Shown here: in pieces, positions 12,301 through 23,258 of the stretch | Layout of the letters: each line of letters opens with the position of its first letter | Numbering within the stretch: position 1 is the stretch's first letter | Source of the DNA: Mesostigma viride | Lineage: Eukaryota; Streptophyta; Mesostigmatophyceae; Mesostigmatales; Mesostigmataceae | Direction: 5' to 3' | Length of the DNA: 64,000 bases | Assembly: GCA_009746045.1 (NCBI GenBank) | Contig: RPFO01000348.1 | Span: forward strand, 670,901-734,900 | Notes under the pieces: generated by a model | What the model was told of the DNA's origin: nothing | Seen by the model: only the letters and a program-made list of their open reading frames with translations | Databases searched by the model: none | Translations under genes and position numbers: made by a program

Positions 12301-14646
12301 GTGTTCTACAGGGAACGCATGGCCATGACCACGCACGGGTGTGTTCTACAGGGAACGCATGGCCATGACCACGCACGGGTGTGTTCTACAGGGAACGCAT
12401 GGCCATGACCACGCACGGGTGTGTTCTACAGGGAACGCATGGCCATGGCCACGCACGGGTGTGTTCTACAGGGAACGCATGGCCATGACCACGCACGCGG
12501 GTGTGTTCTACAGTGAACGCATGGCCATGGCCACGCACGGGTGTGTTCTACAGGGAACGCATGGCCATGACCACGCACGGGTGTGTTCTACAGGGAACGC
12601 ATGGCCATGACCACGCACGGGTGTGTTCTACAGGGAACGCATGGCCATGACCACGCACGGGTGTGTTCTACAGGGAACGCATGGCCATGACCACGCACGG
12701 GTGTGTTCTACAGGGAACGCATGGCCACGACCACGCACGGGTGTGTTCTACAGGGAACGCATGGCCACGACCACGCACGGGTGTGTTCTACAGGGAACGC
12801 ATGGCCATGACCACGCACGGGTGTGTTCTACAGGGAACGCATGGCCATGGCCACGCACGGGTGTGTTCTACAGGGAACGCATGGCCATGACCACGCACGG
12901 GTGTGTTCTACAGGGAACGCATGGCCATGACCACGCACGGGTGTGTTCTACAGGGAACGCATGGCCATGACCACGCACGGGTGTGTTCTACAGGGAACGC
13001 ATGGCCATGACCACGCACGGGTGTGTTCTACAGGGAACGCATGGCCATGACCACGCACGGGTGTGTTCTACAGTGAACGCATGGCCATGACCACGCACGG
13101 GTGTGTTCTACAGTGAACGCATGGCCATGACCACGCACGGGTGTGTTCTACAGTGAACGCATGGCCATGACCACGCACGGGTGTGTTCTACAGGGCACAC
13201 AAGCGCCACACGAGCGCACACACATGCCATCGGAGCACGCAAGTGGCCCCACCCATCTGGCCTCGGCTACCTGTGGTGTGGCCCAGGCCAAACTACAAGA
13301 AGTGTTACAATTATCATTCAACACCCCGAGACGGTAACCTCCCATTTGTTTGGCCACAGCCTCCTGTGTGGCTGTGTGGTGGAGCACACCAGGAGCACGC
13401 TGGCTGGCCTATCCTCATCAGCGCACACATTCCACTACTAAACGCGAACACACACCAGGAACGCGCTCGCTTGCTCCGCCTCCGGCAGGTCCTCCACAAA
13501 CACCACCGGCTGTGTGGGCTCGGGGGGGAGCTCGTCCGCGGTCCCCATCATCATCAGCTTCTGGCCCTGTCGTGTGTGCGCGGGCCATCAATACCCACAG
13601 TGAGGACACACGCGCGCAGTGCAATACGGGTCCCCATCAATACACGCTTCTGGCCCGGTGGCAACAACAATCGCCCGTGACAGAGGCTGGCCACCAACGC
13701 CCACACAGCACACCATCGGAAAACTGTGCTACAAAAAAAGAACAGTTGCGAACATGCCACCCATGCGACGAAAACCCACCAGAAAGCCGACCATACTGGG
13801 TGCCCATGAACCCTCTCTACACCGCTTCTCTTTTCCCTCTCAACACCGCATGTTTTTGTTGGCCAAACCGCCACGCCACTCACACAGGCAAGGTTTTAAG
13901 ACCTTGCCTGCGCTCAGCCATGGGCTGAGCACAATGCCGGTTGCTCCCGGGAGCTGCGTACCCAGACAAATGCACCTGCACACAACACGTCAGCAGGCCC
14001 TCCCCTGCCCGAAAACATCATCATCATCATCATGCCACATCAGCAAACACTCCACCAGCAGCACACGCACACAGTAGCACCCACATCACACGTCAAGATA
14101 ACATTGGCAGCATGCCCCACGCAGCACCCAAAAGTGCTGCGACGCGTACCATTTCGTCAAAGCAAGTATGCCATATACAAGCTGCAATCAACCGCGTGCA
14201 GCTATTACTGTCAGCTCTAGCGTGGCCGCTACCCCCACAGCGCTTAGCGTAGCCATAGCCGCTCCGTGAACCGTCGTACCTCTTTGATGCCCATTTTCCC
14301 CCAGTCGCCGTCATCCTGCACGTCAAACGTAATAAAAACGATGTTGGACAGATGTCGTGCCCATTGAGCCCGCCTATTAGCTTCGTCAGACCTTGCTTTC
14401 GTGACGGCTACATCAGCCGAGACAGTAACAAATCAGGGAAGCGAAAAATAGCGTGGCAGAACGCCGAAAATTCACCTGCATCAGCCCTCCTTTAACCATG
14501 ATCTTCTGCCGCTCCGGAGGGACGCCGGTTAAGGTGAACAGCTGTGTCTTAAAAACCAACGGTGGCTGGCTGACGTCGATTTCCACATCCTTGAACAGCT
14601 CTTTCTGCCACTTGACGTGAACTGCAGCACGAATTCCGGAATCCAT
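3387..14646 (-). CDS. UBP6: Ubiquitin carboxyl-terminal hydrolase UBP6/USP14, 11 exons, 3' end missing
   Basis: Proteasome-associated deubiquitinase that trims ubiquitin from substrates at the 19S particle. Exons read on the minus strand: 14476-14646, 14280-14315, 13456-13566, 11539-11642, 11223-11355, 10203-10265, 9028-9239, 7918-8026, 5795-5883, 4868-4937, 3387-3467. All junctions are GT-AG and all phases join, giving 393 residues (human USP14 has 494). The start was chosen at MDSGIRAAVHVKW, where the family's ubiquitin-like domain begins (residues 1-75). The Cys box NLGNTCYMN puts the catalytic Cys at residue 120. Exon 6 ends FMQQ and exon 7 starts DAEECW, a family hallmark; exon 10 encodes YLTVQFVRFFWKK and exon 11 PVQFPTVFDAFDFCAPELQE. 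The C-terminal His/Asp boxes (GHYV region) are absent from 1-3386, so the gene continues past the left edge or has lost its end. Most long introns contain minisatellites. Confidence 0.93.
4255..4600 (+). repeat. Dispersed repeat family R1, copy in UBP6 intron 10
   Basis: Shares long blocks with 20517-20905: GGAACCTTCAACCCCTA, GGAGGGCGCCCTAGCTT and a distal block around CGGAGCCTGAGGG. No coding capacity. The distal block also occurs at 41339-41425 and 52846-52925. The family is unnamed. Confidence 0.65.
5429..5640. repeat. CCCCA pentanucleotide array in UBP6 intron 9
   Basis: About 40 units, GGGGT in the sense of the UBP6 transcript. A separate ~29-C run follows at 5723-5751. Confidence 0.97.
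6600..7277. repeat. 61-bp minisatellite, 11 copies, UBP6 intron 8
   Basis: Unit contains GTGGCCACCCACCATAGTTA and a TACTATAG-type palindrome core. Later copies alternate between TACTATAG and TACTAAAG, giving a 122-bp higher-order period. Confidence 0.95.
7538..7868. repeat. 12-bp minisatellite, ~27 copies, UBP6 intron 8
   Basis: Unit CCTTGCCCCATG with CCTCGCCCCATG variants, starting 50 bp downstream of the exon 8 donor in transcript sense. Confidence 0.95.
9960..10185. repeat. 46-bp minisatellite, ~5 copies, UBP6 intron 6
   Basis: AT-rich unit with GTAATGGTCATGAACTTA and AGCAAAATATTCAGTAAATA. The last copy abuts the exon 6 donor. Confidence 0.93.
10270..10490. repeat. 11-bp array and 63-bp duplication, UBP6 intron 5
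   Basis: CCCATCATCAG repeated about seven times next to the exon 6 acceptor, then two ~63-bp units with GCGGCCGCACGCAGGTTGTG. Confidence 0.9.
10760..11185. repeat. 25-bp minisatellite, ~17 copies, UBP6 intron 5
   Basis: Unit built on CACCCACCAACCACAGACTT with small variants; ends ~40 bp from the exon 5 donor. G-rich in transcript sense. Confidence 0.95.
12107..13195. repeat. 40-bp minisatellite, ~27 copies, UBP6 intron 3
   Basis: Unit contains GTGTTCTACAGGGAACGCAT and GGCCATGACCACGCACGGGT. Copies are nearly identical; one carries a 2-base insertion near 12500. Confidence 0.97.
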
Positions 14647-15345
14647 GTGGCACAAGTCAAAGCAAAACCTTCCCCGTAAGGCCCTGAAAAAGGAGAAAAC
14701 ATTGTGCACCTGGAGAACTCGCAACATGCACATGTCGGCACGGCGCCGGAATGGAAACGACAGAGACCGACGATTCGAAAAAACTCCAATAAGCGAAAGT
14801 TCGTCAATACATGCCTTTAAGACCCATGGAGGTAGACTAATGACGAAAGTGGACCCTCCTGAGGAACGTTAGAAAAGGAATACTGAGGTTTAGGTATCAA
14901 ACGTTTCAAGTCTGCAGCCGAACGTCCATCGCTCACTCGTCTGGTCGTTGGTGACAAGCTTTGGTGACAAGCCCGGGTCGCCAACAAATTGCCCTGCCTG
15001 GCAAAGGTCTCTGTCTTTCCTCGCGCGCCTGCGAGGTGTACGGAGCGCTCCTGATGCGTGTACGGAGAATGAATGTAAATTTAGCCGCCCTTCTCTATAC
15101 CAATCACGAGGAACTTGAACTACAGAGGTTAAACCCGGAAAAATCTGCAGGGACTCGAGCCAGGCCACGCTCTGGCATGACATTAACTGACTGGTTTTGT
15201 CGCAAGGCACGGAGTACCAGACCCAAAACATGGTGGCTCGCAGGAAAACAGCTCGCGTTTCGCACCGACTACGTTTTCGACTGCCTGCCTTGATCTAGCA
15301 TCCTTGCGTGCTCATTTATAGACAATTACAGGCAGTGCCAGACAT
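14647..15345. promoter_or_regulatory. Divergent intergenic region between UBP6 and RAR1
   Basis: About 700 bp separate the two start codons of head-to-head genes, so both promoters must lie here. No convincing gene is present. A TTTATAG stretch at about 15316-15322 is only ~24 bp before the RAR1 ATG, which is close for a TATA box. Co-regulation is inferred from arrangement only. Confidence 0.45.
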
Positions 15346-18300
15346 ATGGAGCCTGGCAAACCCCAGCGGTGCCAGCGCATCGGCTGCGATGCCTTTTTCA
15401 CGGAAGACAATAATCCCGATGGCTCCTGTACTCACCACCCGGGAGTAAGTCTACTTTTTTCCTGGCATAATATATATGTTGTTCTGCCCTAAATGTACCG
15501 TTCGTGGGTATGTTTTACTCGCCACCAAAAGACATCCCCTTGAATGTGCGTATATCTAACTCCTGGCCCACCTGTCTTCGTTTCACCCGAACGTGCTGCG
15601 CGGGGTACCTGGCGCTGGCGCGACATATTTCTGAACTGCCACCGCCTGAACTCTGCAGGCGGTACGTTGTTGGCGCTTTACATGTGCATACCGAAGCTCT
15701 TTCCGCATATAGGCTGCATCATGACGCCGATTCGAGCGTGCTATACATATTCGCGACGCATCTTGTTGTTTCCCAGCTGCTGGCTGGTGCCGTCCTCACC
15801 AGCGGTGATCAGGTGGGTTCACCTTTCTCCTCGTCACTCATTCCGTTTCGTGTGTGCAGCCTCAGTTCCACGACGGCATGAAGGAGTGGTCATGCTGCAA
15901 GAAGCGAAGCCATGACTTCTCCATGTTCATGGAGATCCCTGGGTGAGCGTCTATGCAACACGTGACGTTGTCACAAGCACCGGCTTTTTTGCCACAGAGA
16001 AGCAGCAAATGGGGGCAAGCGCTTGGCAGGGTTTCAACGCCACGTGGCTTGGAGCTCCGTCACATGAGCAGTCTTTGGTGTGCCATGAATCCACCCTTTC
16101 CTTTCCATCCAGCGTGGCAGACCCTTGCATCAACACGTATCTATTTATCTTATTCTGGTTCCGGATGCCACGTGCCCTTATTCCTGCCATGCCCTCACGC
16201 CCCTTATTCCTGTTATTCCTGTCACCTGTCACACTTGCTACCGCCCCTGTCACGCCCCTCATGCCCCTTATTATTCCTGTCACCTGTCACCCTCGCTACC
16301 GCCCCATCCCACCAGCTGCACCGTGGGCAAGCACACGCTGGAGAAGCCGCCCAAGCCCATCGCAAGCAGCAATGCGGCGAGCGGGGTGGTGGCGGCGGCG
16401 CCTGTGAAGGTGGCGGGTGCCAGCAAGGCCGAAAAGTACCCACACTGCCCCCGCTGCCGACAAGGGTTCTTCTGCTCGGAGCACCCGGATGAAGGTGGGT
16501 TTTATGCCCAGCTGTGGGCATGCCCATTGTTAGCAGTATCTATCGTTACTATCAATGTATTAGTTATTATTATTATTATTGTTGTTATCATTATTATTAC
16601 TGTTATTAGCAACTCGAAACACGATGCTGGCACCTGGATGACGGTGCGCCCGCCAGCCATGAGCATGCACAGGGCTCAAGTGCTCAAGTGCTGGCATGGG
16701 CGGCATGGCAAGGTTACAACGTGCCAACATGGCGTGGGTGACGTTGCGGGTGACAGTAAGCACTGCTCCCGTTTGTGAGCATTCAAAGGATGATCGTTTT
16801 CGTTAGTTAGTTAGCGACTTTGCATCCGCCGTGCTAGGTCTGGAAGGCAAGCCACAGGCTCGGTCAAACTGCTCATGGGGCGAGTCGGGCAACTGCTCCG
16901 TGTGGCGCGCCTGTGGGTACGTACGGCGAGTGACTCAGTGAATCAACGGGCAAGTTTATTAGTTAGCATGCTGACATCTCTGACAGGCCAAGTGTGGCGT
17001 TTTACAGTGTGCCGCTCCCGTGATAGGGTCCGCCACTCGGTTGTTGGTAGCCAGGTTTGCAGCCCTTTGTTGGTAGCCTTGTGTGACGTCCGCATTTCCC
17101 TCGAGGATGCGGGCCTTGGCGGCAAGGTTGTCGAACACTTCCCAAGTCCACCCCAGTGCGCAACCACACATCATGCCACATGACCTGAAGATCACTTCTG
17201 GGGGGTAGAGGTGTGGAATGAACCCTGGCCTTGCTGTGCCCGTGCTGTGCCGCACCTCGTGTTAATGCTATCGCCTGCTCTGGGAAGGCTGCGTGCTTAT
17301 ACCGCCCATCTTTTATGCTTATGCGTTGGCCATACCCTCTATCATTTCTCTCTGTTCTGTCTCTCAAGTGCTCTAACGCTCGGCTCCCTACACATCCTAC
17401 CTATGCGTGACATCGCCCAACAGGCCCAGGCGCCCCCAAGCCCACGCCTGCCCCTGCCCCTGCGCCCGTGGTCATCCCCCCCCCAAAGCCGGCAGCCCCC
17501 CTGGTATCTGTGGCGCCCGACGTGGAACAGCTGTGCAAGAACAAGTCATGTGGGCGCAAGTATAAGGAGATGGACAATAGCGACGAGGCATGCTCCTACC
17601 ACCCGGGGCCCCCCATTTTCCACGAGCGCAAGAAAGGGGTAGGTTGGCGGGAGTGTAAGAGAGTTACTGTAAGCGCAGTAAAGGGGTAGATTGTAGCCAT
17701 GCACGCAGTAAAGGGTAGGTCCTAGGTGTGCGTGCAAGAAGAAAGGGACAAGTCGGAGCCATGCATGCAGTAAAGGGTAGGGTAAGCGTGGGCGCAAGAA
17801 AGGGTACCCCTAGGAGCGTTGGGTTGAGGTATCAACTTTATTTGCTTCCGCGTGCGTCCTCATGCGTAAAAATCGTGACAGGGAGGGCGGTTCCCATTTT
17901 GGGCCAGGCTTGCATCGCCCCGCTCCATCATCAGTACTGTGTGGTGGACGACCATGGTTAGCACAGACATGCTATGGGCCGCCATCGTGCGGGGAACCGC
18001 ACGGCTTCTTGGCCGAAGAACATTTCATGCTCCCAACATGCCCCCCCCTGACCATTGCTCGCGAGAGGTACCATACATGAGTCAACCTCCTTGAACGCAC
18101 TGTGTGAATGCCTTGGCTCTGAGCCTTGTGTGTGAGCCTTTTCTCCTTTTCTGGACAAAGACATGGCTTGATGATGCCCACGGCCGGCCAAGGTTTTTGC
18201 ACCTCCCTGGTTCGAAACCTATCTTTCATCCATGGGTGATACCTCTGCTGCTGGAACAAGGGCCTGGGCTTGCCTCTCCTGCCGGATGGGGGGGGAAGGG

Positions 18301-19078
18301 GGGGTGGGGGGGATGGGGGGATGGGGGGGATGGGGGGGATGGGGGGGGATGGGGGGGATGGGGGGGATGGGGCGATGGGGGCGATGGGGGGATGGGGGGG
18401 AAGGGGGGTTGGGGGGAGATGGGGGGGTGGGGGGGGATGGGGGGATGGGGGGGATGGGGGGATGGGGGGGATGGGGGAAATGGGGGGATGGGGGGGATGG
18501 GGGGAGGGGGGTGGGGGGGATGGGGGGGATGGGGGGGATGGGGGGATGGGGATGGGGGGGGGGGATGGGGGGATGGGGGGATGGGGGATGGGGGGATGGG
18601 GGGGGATGGGGGATGGGGGGGATGGGGGGATGGGGGGGATGGGGGGATGGGGGGGATGGGGGGAAAATGGGGGGGGGGATGACGACCAAGATGGGCATGG
18701 CATAAATTGTACGGCAGCTTCAGTCATCATGGATGCCCGTTGCCGAGCATCTGTCTGGGGGAGCTTCTATTTGATCTGCTAAAATGATAATCGGGGTGGT
18801 CATCATTCATCCCAGTGAAATGACCCTGAAAAAAATATGAAAAAGAACTGTACTTGATATGCTCTTTAGATTTCTGTTGTCTTTCTGGCTGGCTCACTAA
18901 TGTAGGAATTTACGTGACATCCCATGTGCACCTCTTCGTATCACTCCCTTTGGCATTGATGTCCACCCCCCTGCGGTGCCTGCAGTGGGGGTGCTGCAAC
19001 GTCCATGTATACGACTTTGACGAGTTCATGAGCATCCCGCCGTGCACACGGGGCCGGCACAATGCCAACGCCGGATAA
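15346..19078 (+). CDS. RAR1: RAR1, CHORD-domain HSP90 co-chaperone, 5 exons, complete
   Basis: RAR1 binds HSP90 and SGT1 and, in land plants, stabilises NLR immune receptors. Exons: 15346-15444, 15860-15942, 16316-16494, 17424-17638, 18986-19078, ending in TAA. All introns are GT-AG and the phases join to 222 residues (Arabidopsis RAR1 is about 226). CHORD-I spans residues 9-67 ([39 protein letters not shown]). The plant-style CCCH motif [13 protein letters not shown] lies at 105-117. A Pro/Ala linker (122-147) leads to CHORD-II at 158-217 ([41 protein letters not shown]). The CS domain of animal homologues is absent, as in plants. Intron 4 contains a 400-bp G-rich tract and several copies of the exon 4 donor region. 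The role in an alga is unknown; HSP90 co-chaperone activity is the safest inference. Confidence 0.95.
18288..18682. repeat. G-rich GGGGGAT array in RAR1 intron 4
   Basis: About 400 bp of G runs separated by AT. G-rich in the sense strand of RAR1, so both the displaced DNA strand and the RNA could form quadruplexes. Confidence 0.95.
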
Positions 19079-20516
19079 GGTTAGAAGTTTAAACAGTCTG
19101 AACAGGCATTGGTGCCGCGGCTGGGTTTGCAAGCCCCCGGTGTTGGTGCCACACATTTATCTGGGGGTGGGTGTTCAATTAGACATGGGCTACAGGGGCG
19201 CCAAGCAAGGCAATGTGCAACAGAACTAATATGCGAGACGAGCATTTGCCGTGTGATGGCAGCACCTTGCAAGGCAAGCACAGGGCTATCGGATGGCACA
19301 GTACATGTGTTTTGTGCACGCCGCAGGGCGGTAGCAGGAGGGTTTGGGAGGCCGAGCCTGAGCCCGCGTGCTTAACGTTGCTCATTTGCTGGGCTTGCCC
19401 TGCACATGGCCAGTAAAGTTTGCAGCAAGAGGTTTATCTGTGTTGCAATTCTTACAGTTCTTGAATGCCACGCAGGCATTCACTTACTTGTGGCCCTCGC
19501 TTCTATGAGAGTACCTGCATGTCGCAGCAGCATCGATCGGCTGTCCTGCATGCCATGAGGGGATCAAATTCTTTAACCCCATTGTGACATGCTGGGTGGC
19601 GGCCACAGTCCCCTGCGTGGCATGTGTGCCCTTCCGTACCGTCAACTGGGTGTGGTGGACGAACATGCGACAAGGCCCGCACAGGCTGCCATCACTTTCT
19701 ATATGTCTTGTTTACACATTATTACATGCTGCAGTTTTGAGTTAGTGTCGCTGATGGATGAATGCTTGAAGGGAAAAGGCAGCATGGCTTTGGCATGCTT
19801 ACCATTCACTGGCTAGCTAGTGGCATGTTTGTCTGGCAATCAGGAAGACTACAGCAGCTGGCACTATGGCAAGGGACTTTGTACAGACATTTGCCCCATC
19901 TCACATGGGCATGATCATACCTGCCATTTTTTTGTAGCACCGGGTACAACTACAGGAACTTATTTATCGTGCACGTTTTTTTATTGGGAAACGCACGGAT
20001 TCTGCTGTATGATGTCTTTTTCGTGTTTTTTTATTTGTCATTTATATAAGATATGTGTAGGAAAGCTCTAAGCAGGATGCCCGGTGCATGGTTCGACTGC
20101 AATCAGGTCATGCACACCATGCTTGCATTTGCTAAGCATATGCCAGGCACATGCATGCGATGTGTGACGTATAGTGGAAACAGCAAGAGTGAAACTAGCT
20201 GTTGCTTTGGGGGGATCGATTTACGCACATAGTTGTCTCACGTAGTATCATAAGGCGGTATGCATGCACACGTCCTGTCAAAGCATATTGTCGAGCTAGG
20301 CAAGCAACAAATGGTAAACTAATGCCTGCGCAGGGACGCAAAAAACGCGAAAGTTCAAGTAGCTGGACAACAACTTTTGTCAAAGCATATGGTTATCTCC
20401 TTGGTGTATGTGATTGTGATCTGTATATAGAGAAGATTTCTGGCCGTAGTGTGCGCTGGTTGTCTCCTTGATAGAGAAGGCATATGAGATCGATTAATGA
20501 ATTATCATGTAGACTG
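19079..20516. other. RAR1 3' flank, no gene seen
   Basis: AT-richer sequence after the RAR1 stop with short non-conserved frames only. It must contain the RAR1 3'UTR; no clear polyadenylation signal was identified. Confidence 0.5.
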
Positions 20517-20905
20517 TGTCACGTACGCGTGCATGGGTACCAATAAAGGAACCTTCAACCCCTACATGCACAATGAGAAGAAGGGAGGGCGCCCTAGCTT
20601 CTCTCATGCACTCAGCCCTAAAAGGGCAGGCCACAGAGCGCTCTAGATATCTGCGTCACGGTCATGCGGGTGCAACTGTGCGTGGTACCTACATGCAATA
20701 AAGCTTTCGGCATAGCCAAAGTGTGGAGGATACAGTAATTAAGGTTGCGCCATAACCTCCAGAGCCTATAGATAGGCTAGCTTGGAACACGTACATTTTG
20801 AGGCGCGCCGGCCGATTGGGAGAATATAAAGGGCCGTCTCCCGGAGCGTGCATGAGGTTTTTTAGGGGCATGCCCAGGGCTCACCCACACCCCACTGCTT
20901 TTCGA
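20517..20905 (+). repeat. Dispersed repeat family R1, second copy
   Basis: Collinear with 4255-4600, including GGAACCTTCAACCCCTA and GGAGGGCGCCCTAGCTT, ending in the block with GAGAATATAAAGG and TCTCCCGGAGC. Confidence 0.65.
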
Positions 20906-21169
20906 TGCTTTGCATCAGGGCCTACCTAAATTGTTGTATTGCACCCACAATCGCGCTCGCACCATGATGCGCTGAGCTATAGAGATCGCGCTCTATGGCC
21001 GGCCAGCCCATTTGTGGCAGTGAGAGAACCTAGCACGCAAGCTAATCGCGGGCGCCCTCGACGGTAACTCCTCGTTGCGTATAGAGGTCGCAGGTTACGT
21101 TACTGGCACCCACGTGCTAATTACCAATCGATAGAGAGAGCTATAACTATACGATCAGTCTGGATCTTA

Positions 21170-21226
21170 ATTAATTAATACATTAATTAATTACTCGTGC
21201 TCCCGGAATTGGGGAGTCACGGAGCA
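21170..21226 (-). repeat. Solo hairpin with TTAA tail
   Basis: Same hairpin as at the LINE 3' ends (CGTGCTCC / GGAG(T)CACGGAGCA), with a TTAATTAA-rich tail on its 3' side and a (CATC)n/(GTCC)n array on its 5' side. Confidence 0.7.
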
Positions 21227-21233
21227 TTAACCC

Positions 21234-21602
21234 TGATGGATGGATGGATGGATGGATGGATGGATGGATGGATGGACGGACGGACGGACGGACGGATGGA
21301 CGGACGGACGGACGGACGGACGGACGGACGGACGGACGGACGGACGGACGGACGGACGGACGGACGGACGGACGGACGGACGGACGGACGGACGGACGGA
21401 CGGACGGGACGGACGGACGGACGGACGGACGGACGGACGGACGGACGGACGGACGGACGGACGGACGGACGGACGGACGGACGGACGGACGGACGGACGG
21501 ACGGACGGACGGACGGACGGACGGACGGACGGACGGACGGACGGACGGACGGACGGGCGGGCGGGCGGGCGGGCGGGCGGGCGGGCGGGCGGGCGGACGG
21601 AC
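21234..21602. repeat. GGAC/GATG tetranucleotide array
   Basis: Begins as (GATG)n, becomes (GACG)n for about 300 bp with one frame slip near 21409, and ends as (GGGC)n. It reads open in all frames only because the unit has no stop codon. Confidence 0.97.
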
Positions 21603-21699
21603 ACATCAATCCAAAAACGCGTTTTTGTTCCCTGGTAATTATTTCAAGATAGGCTAATAGTCAGTTTGGCCTCAAATTTGGCACCAAGGTACCTAATCA

Positions 21700-22520
21700 G
21701 ATATCTTATGATGCCATGTGGTCAAAAAATTTTTTGGGAGTCGGCACCATGGTAACATGGTGACATTTGCTAGCAAAAAATACCGTATTTTCAGCACTTT
21801 CTGGCATGTATGCATATATAATGACATCAAATGAACTCAGTTGGGCCTGGAACTTTGCACATGTTCTAAACACATCCCATGCAGCATGCCCACAAAGTTT
21901 CAGGCTGGTTGGATGACAAATTGGTGACAAATGCTAGCATAAATACCCAAAAAATGCAGTTTTTCATGGTTTTTTAAGGGTTTTATCACACATATGCATA
22001 CATAATGACACCAAATGAACTCAGTTGGGCCTGGAACTTTGCACATGTTCTAAACACATCCCATGCAGCATGCCCACAAAGTTTCAGGCTGGTTGGATGA
22101 CAAATTGGTGACAAATGCTAGCATAAATACCCAAAAAATGCAGTTTTTCATGGTTTTTTAAGGGTTTTATCACACATATGCATACATAATGACACCAAAT
22201 GAACTCAGTTGGGCCTGGAACTTTGCACATGTTCTAAACACATCCCATGCAGCATGCCCACAAAGTTTCAGGCTGGTTGGATGACAAATTGGTGACAAAT
22301 GCTAGCATAAATACCCAAAAATGCAGTTTTTCAGTGTTTTCCAAGTATTTCATCATAGGTTTGCACATATATAAGACCCAAGTGGACTCAGTTGGAGCTA
22401 GAACTTGGCACATGTTCGAAACACATCCCATGCAGCCTGCCCACAAAGCTTCAGGCTGGTTGGATGACAAATTGGTGACAGATGCTAGCATAAATACCAC
22501 AGAAAAAGCAGCTTTCTATT
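21700..22520. repeat. 184-bp tandem satellite, ~4.5 copies
   Basis: Unit starts AACTCAGTTGGGCCTGGAAC; copies begin at about 21834, 22018, 22202 and, more diverged, 22384. The second and third copies are almost identical. AT-rich compared with surroundings, no coding capacity. Confidence 0.95.
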
Positions 22521-22689
22521 GTTCTTACAAGGGTTTCATGGCAATCATTCCACCTTGGTGTACAGAAGGTTCCAAACAACACATCATTACATTATGCATC
22601 ATATTTACAATGCAGGAAGGCATACTTGGGGGCACATGCCTATAGTACAATGCATTAATAACACACCTCTAGCCAGCTAGCTAGCTATA

Positions 22690-22958
22690 TAGTGGCTAAT
22701 GCCACACCCGGGGGCACGTTCTCACGGCCCTGCTGCATCCTTTTCCTTTTCTTCTTCTCTGCATCTGACAGGGGCCTGCCCCCCATCTTCTCATCCACCA
22801 GCCTGGTGAGCACCCTGACGTTGGTGACTTGCGTCCGCTACCCTACCCCCATGGCACGCTTGGCCTTACGCTTGGTGAAGGTGGAGGGGTGGGTGCGACA
22901 GTTGGTCTGGGTTTTCATCACCCCCTTCCTCCAGTGCATGCGTGTGCTCCAACGCCTA
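22690..22958 (-). pseudogene. Lysine-rich coding remnant with one in-frame stop
   Basis: On the minus strand a frame reads [20 protein letters not shown], then KRKAKRAMG, a TAG, then [20 protein letters not shown] to a stop at the low end. An acceptor-like TCTGCTTAG precedes it. The composition looks like a once-real protein. The family is not recognised. Confidence 0.35.
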
Positions 22959-23067
22959 AGCAGAGAAGCACACACACACACACACACATACACACACACA
23001 CGTCGATCCCTTACCCACCCACCCACACACACATACACATGTATCCACCCACCCATGCATACACGTA

Positions 23068-23252
<185 letters not shown>

Positions 23253-23258
23253 TCATAC

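Noticed and set aside
12341-12970. MFYRERMAMTTHGCVLQGTH repeat protein
   Set aside because: Reading of the 40-bp minisatellite inside UBP6 intron 3.
12107-13195. CRISPR-like array
   Set aside because: Units are contiguous with no unique spacers, and the setting is a eukaryotic intron.
15504-15881. Extra RAR1 exon in intron 1
   Set aside because: Open frames exist, but the phases of exons 1 and 2 join directly and the family has no additional sequence there.
21197-21657. DGRTDGRT and RPSVRPSV repeat proteins
   Set aside because: Tetranucleotide array open in all frames; not genes. The same applies to 25952-26419.
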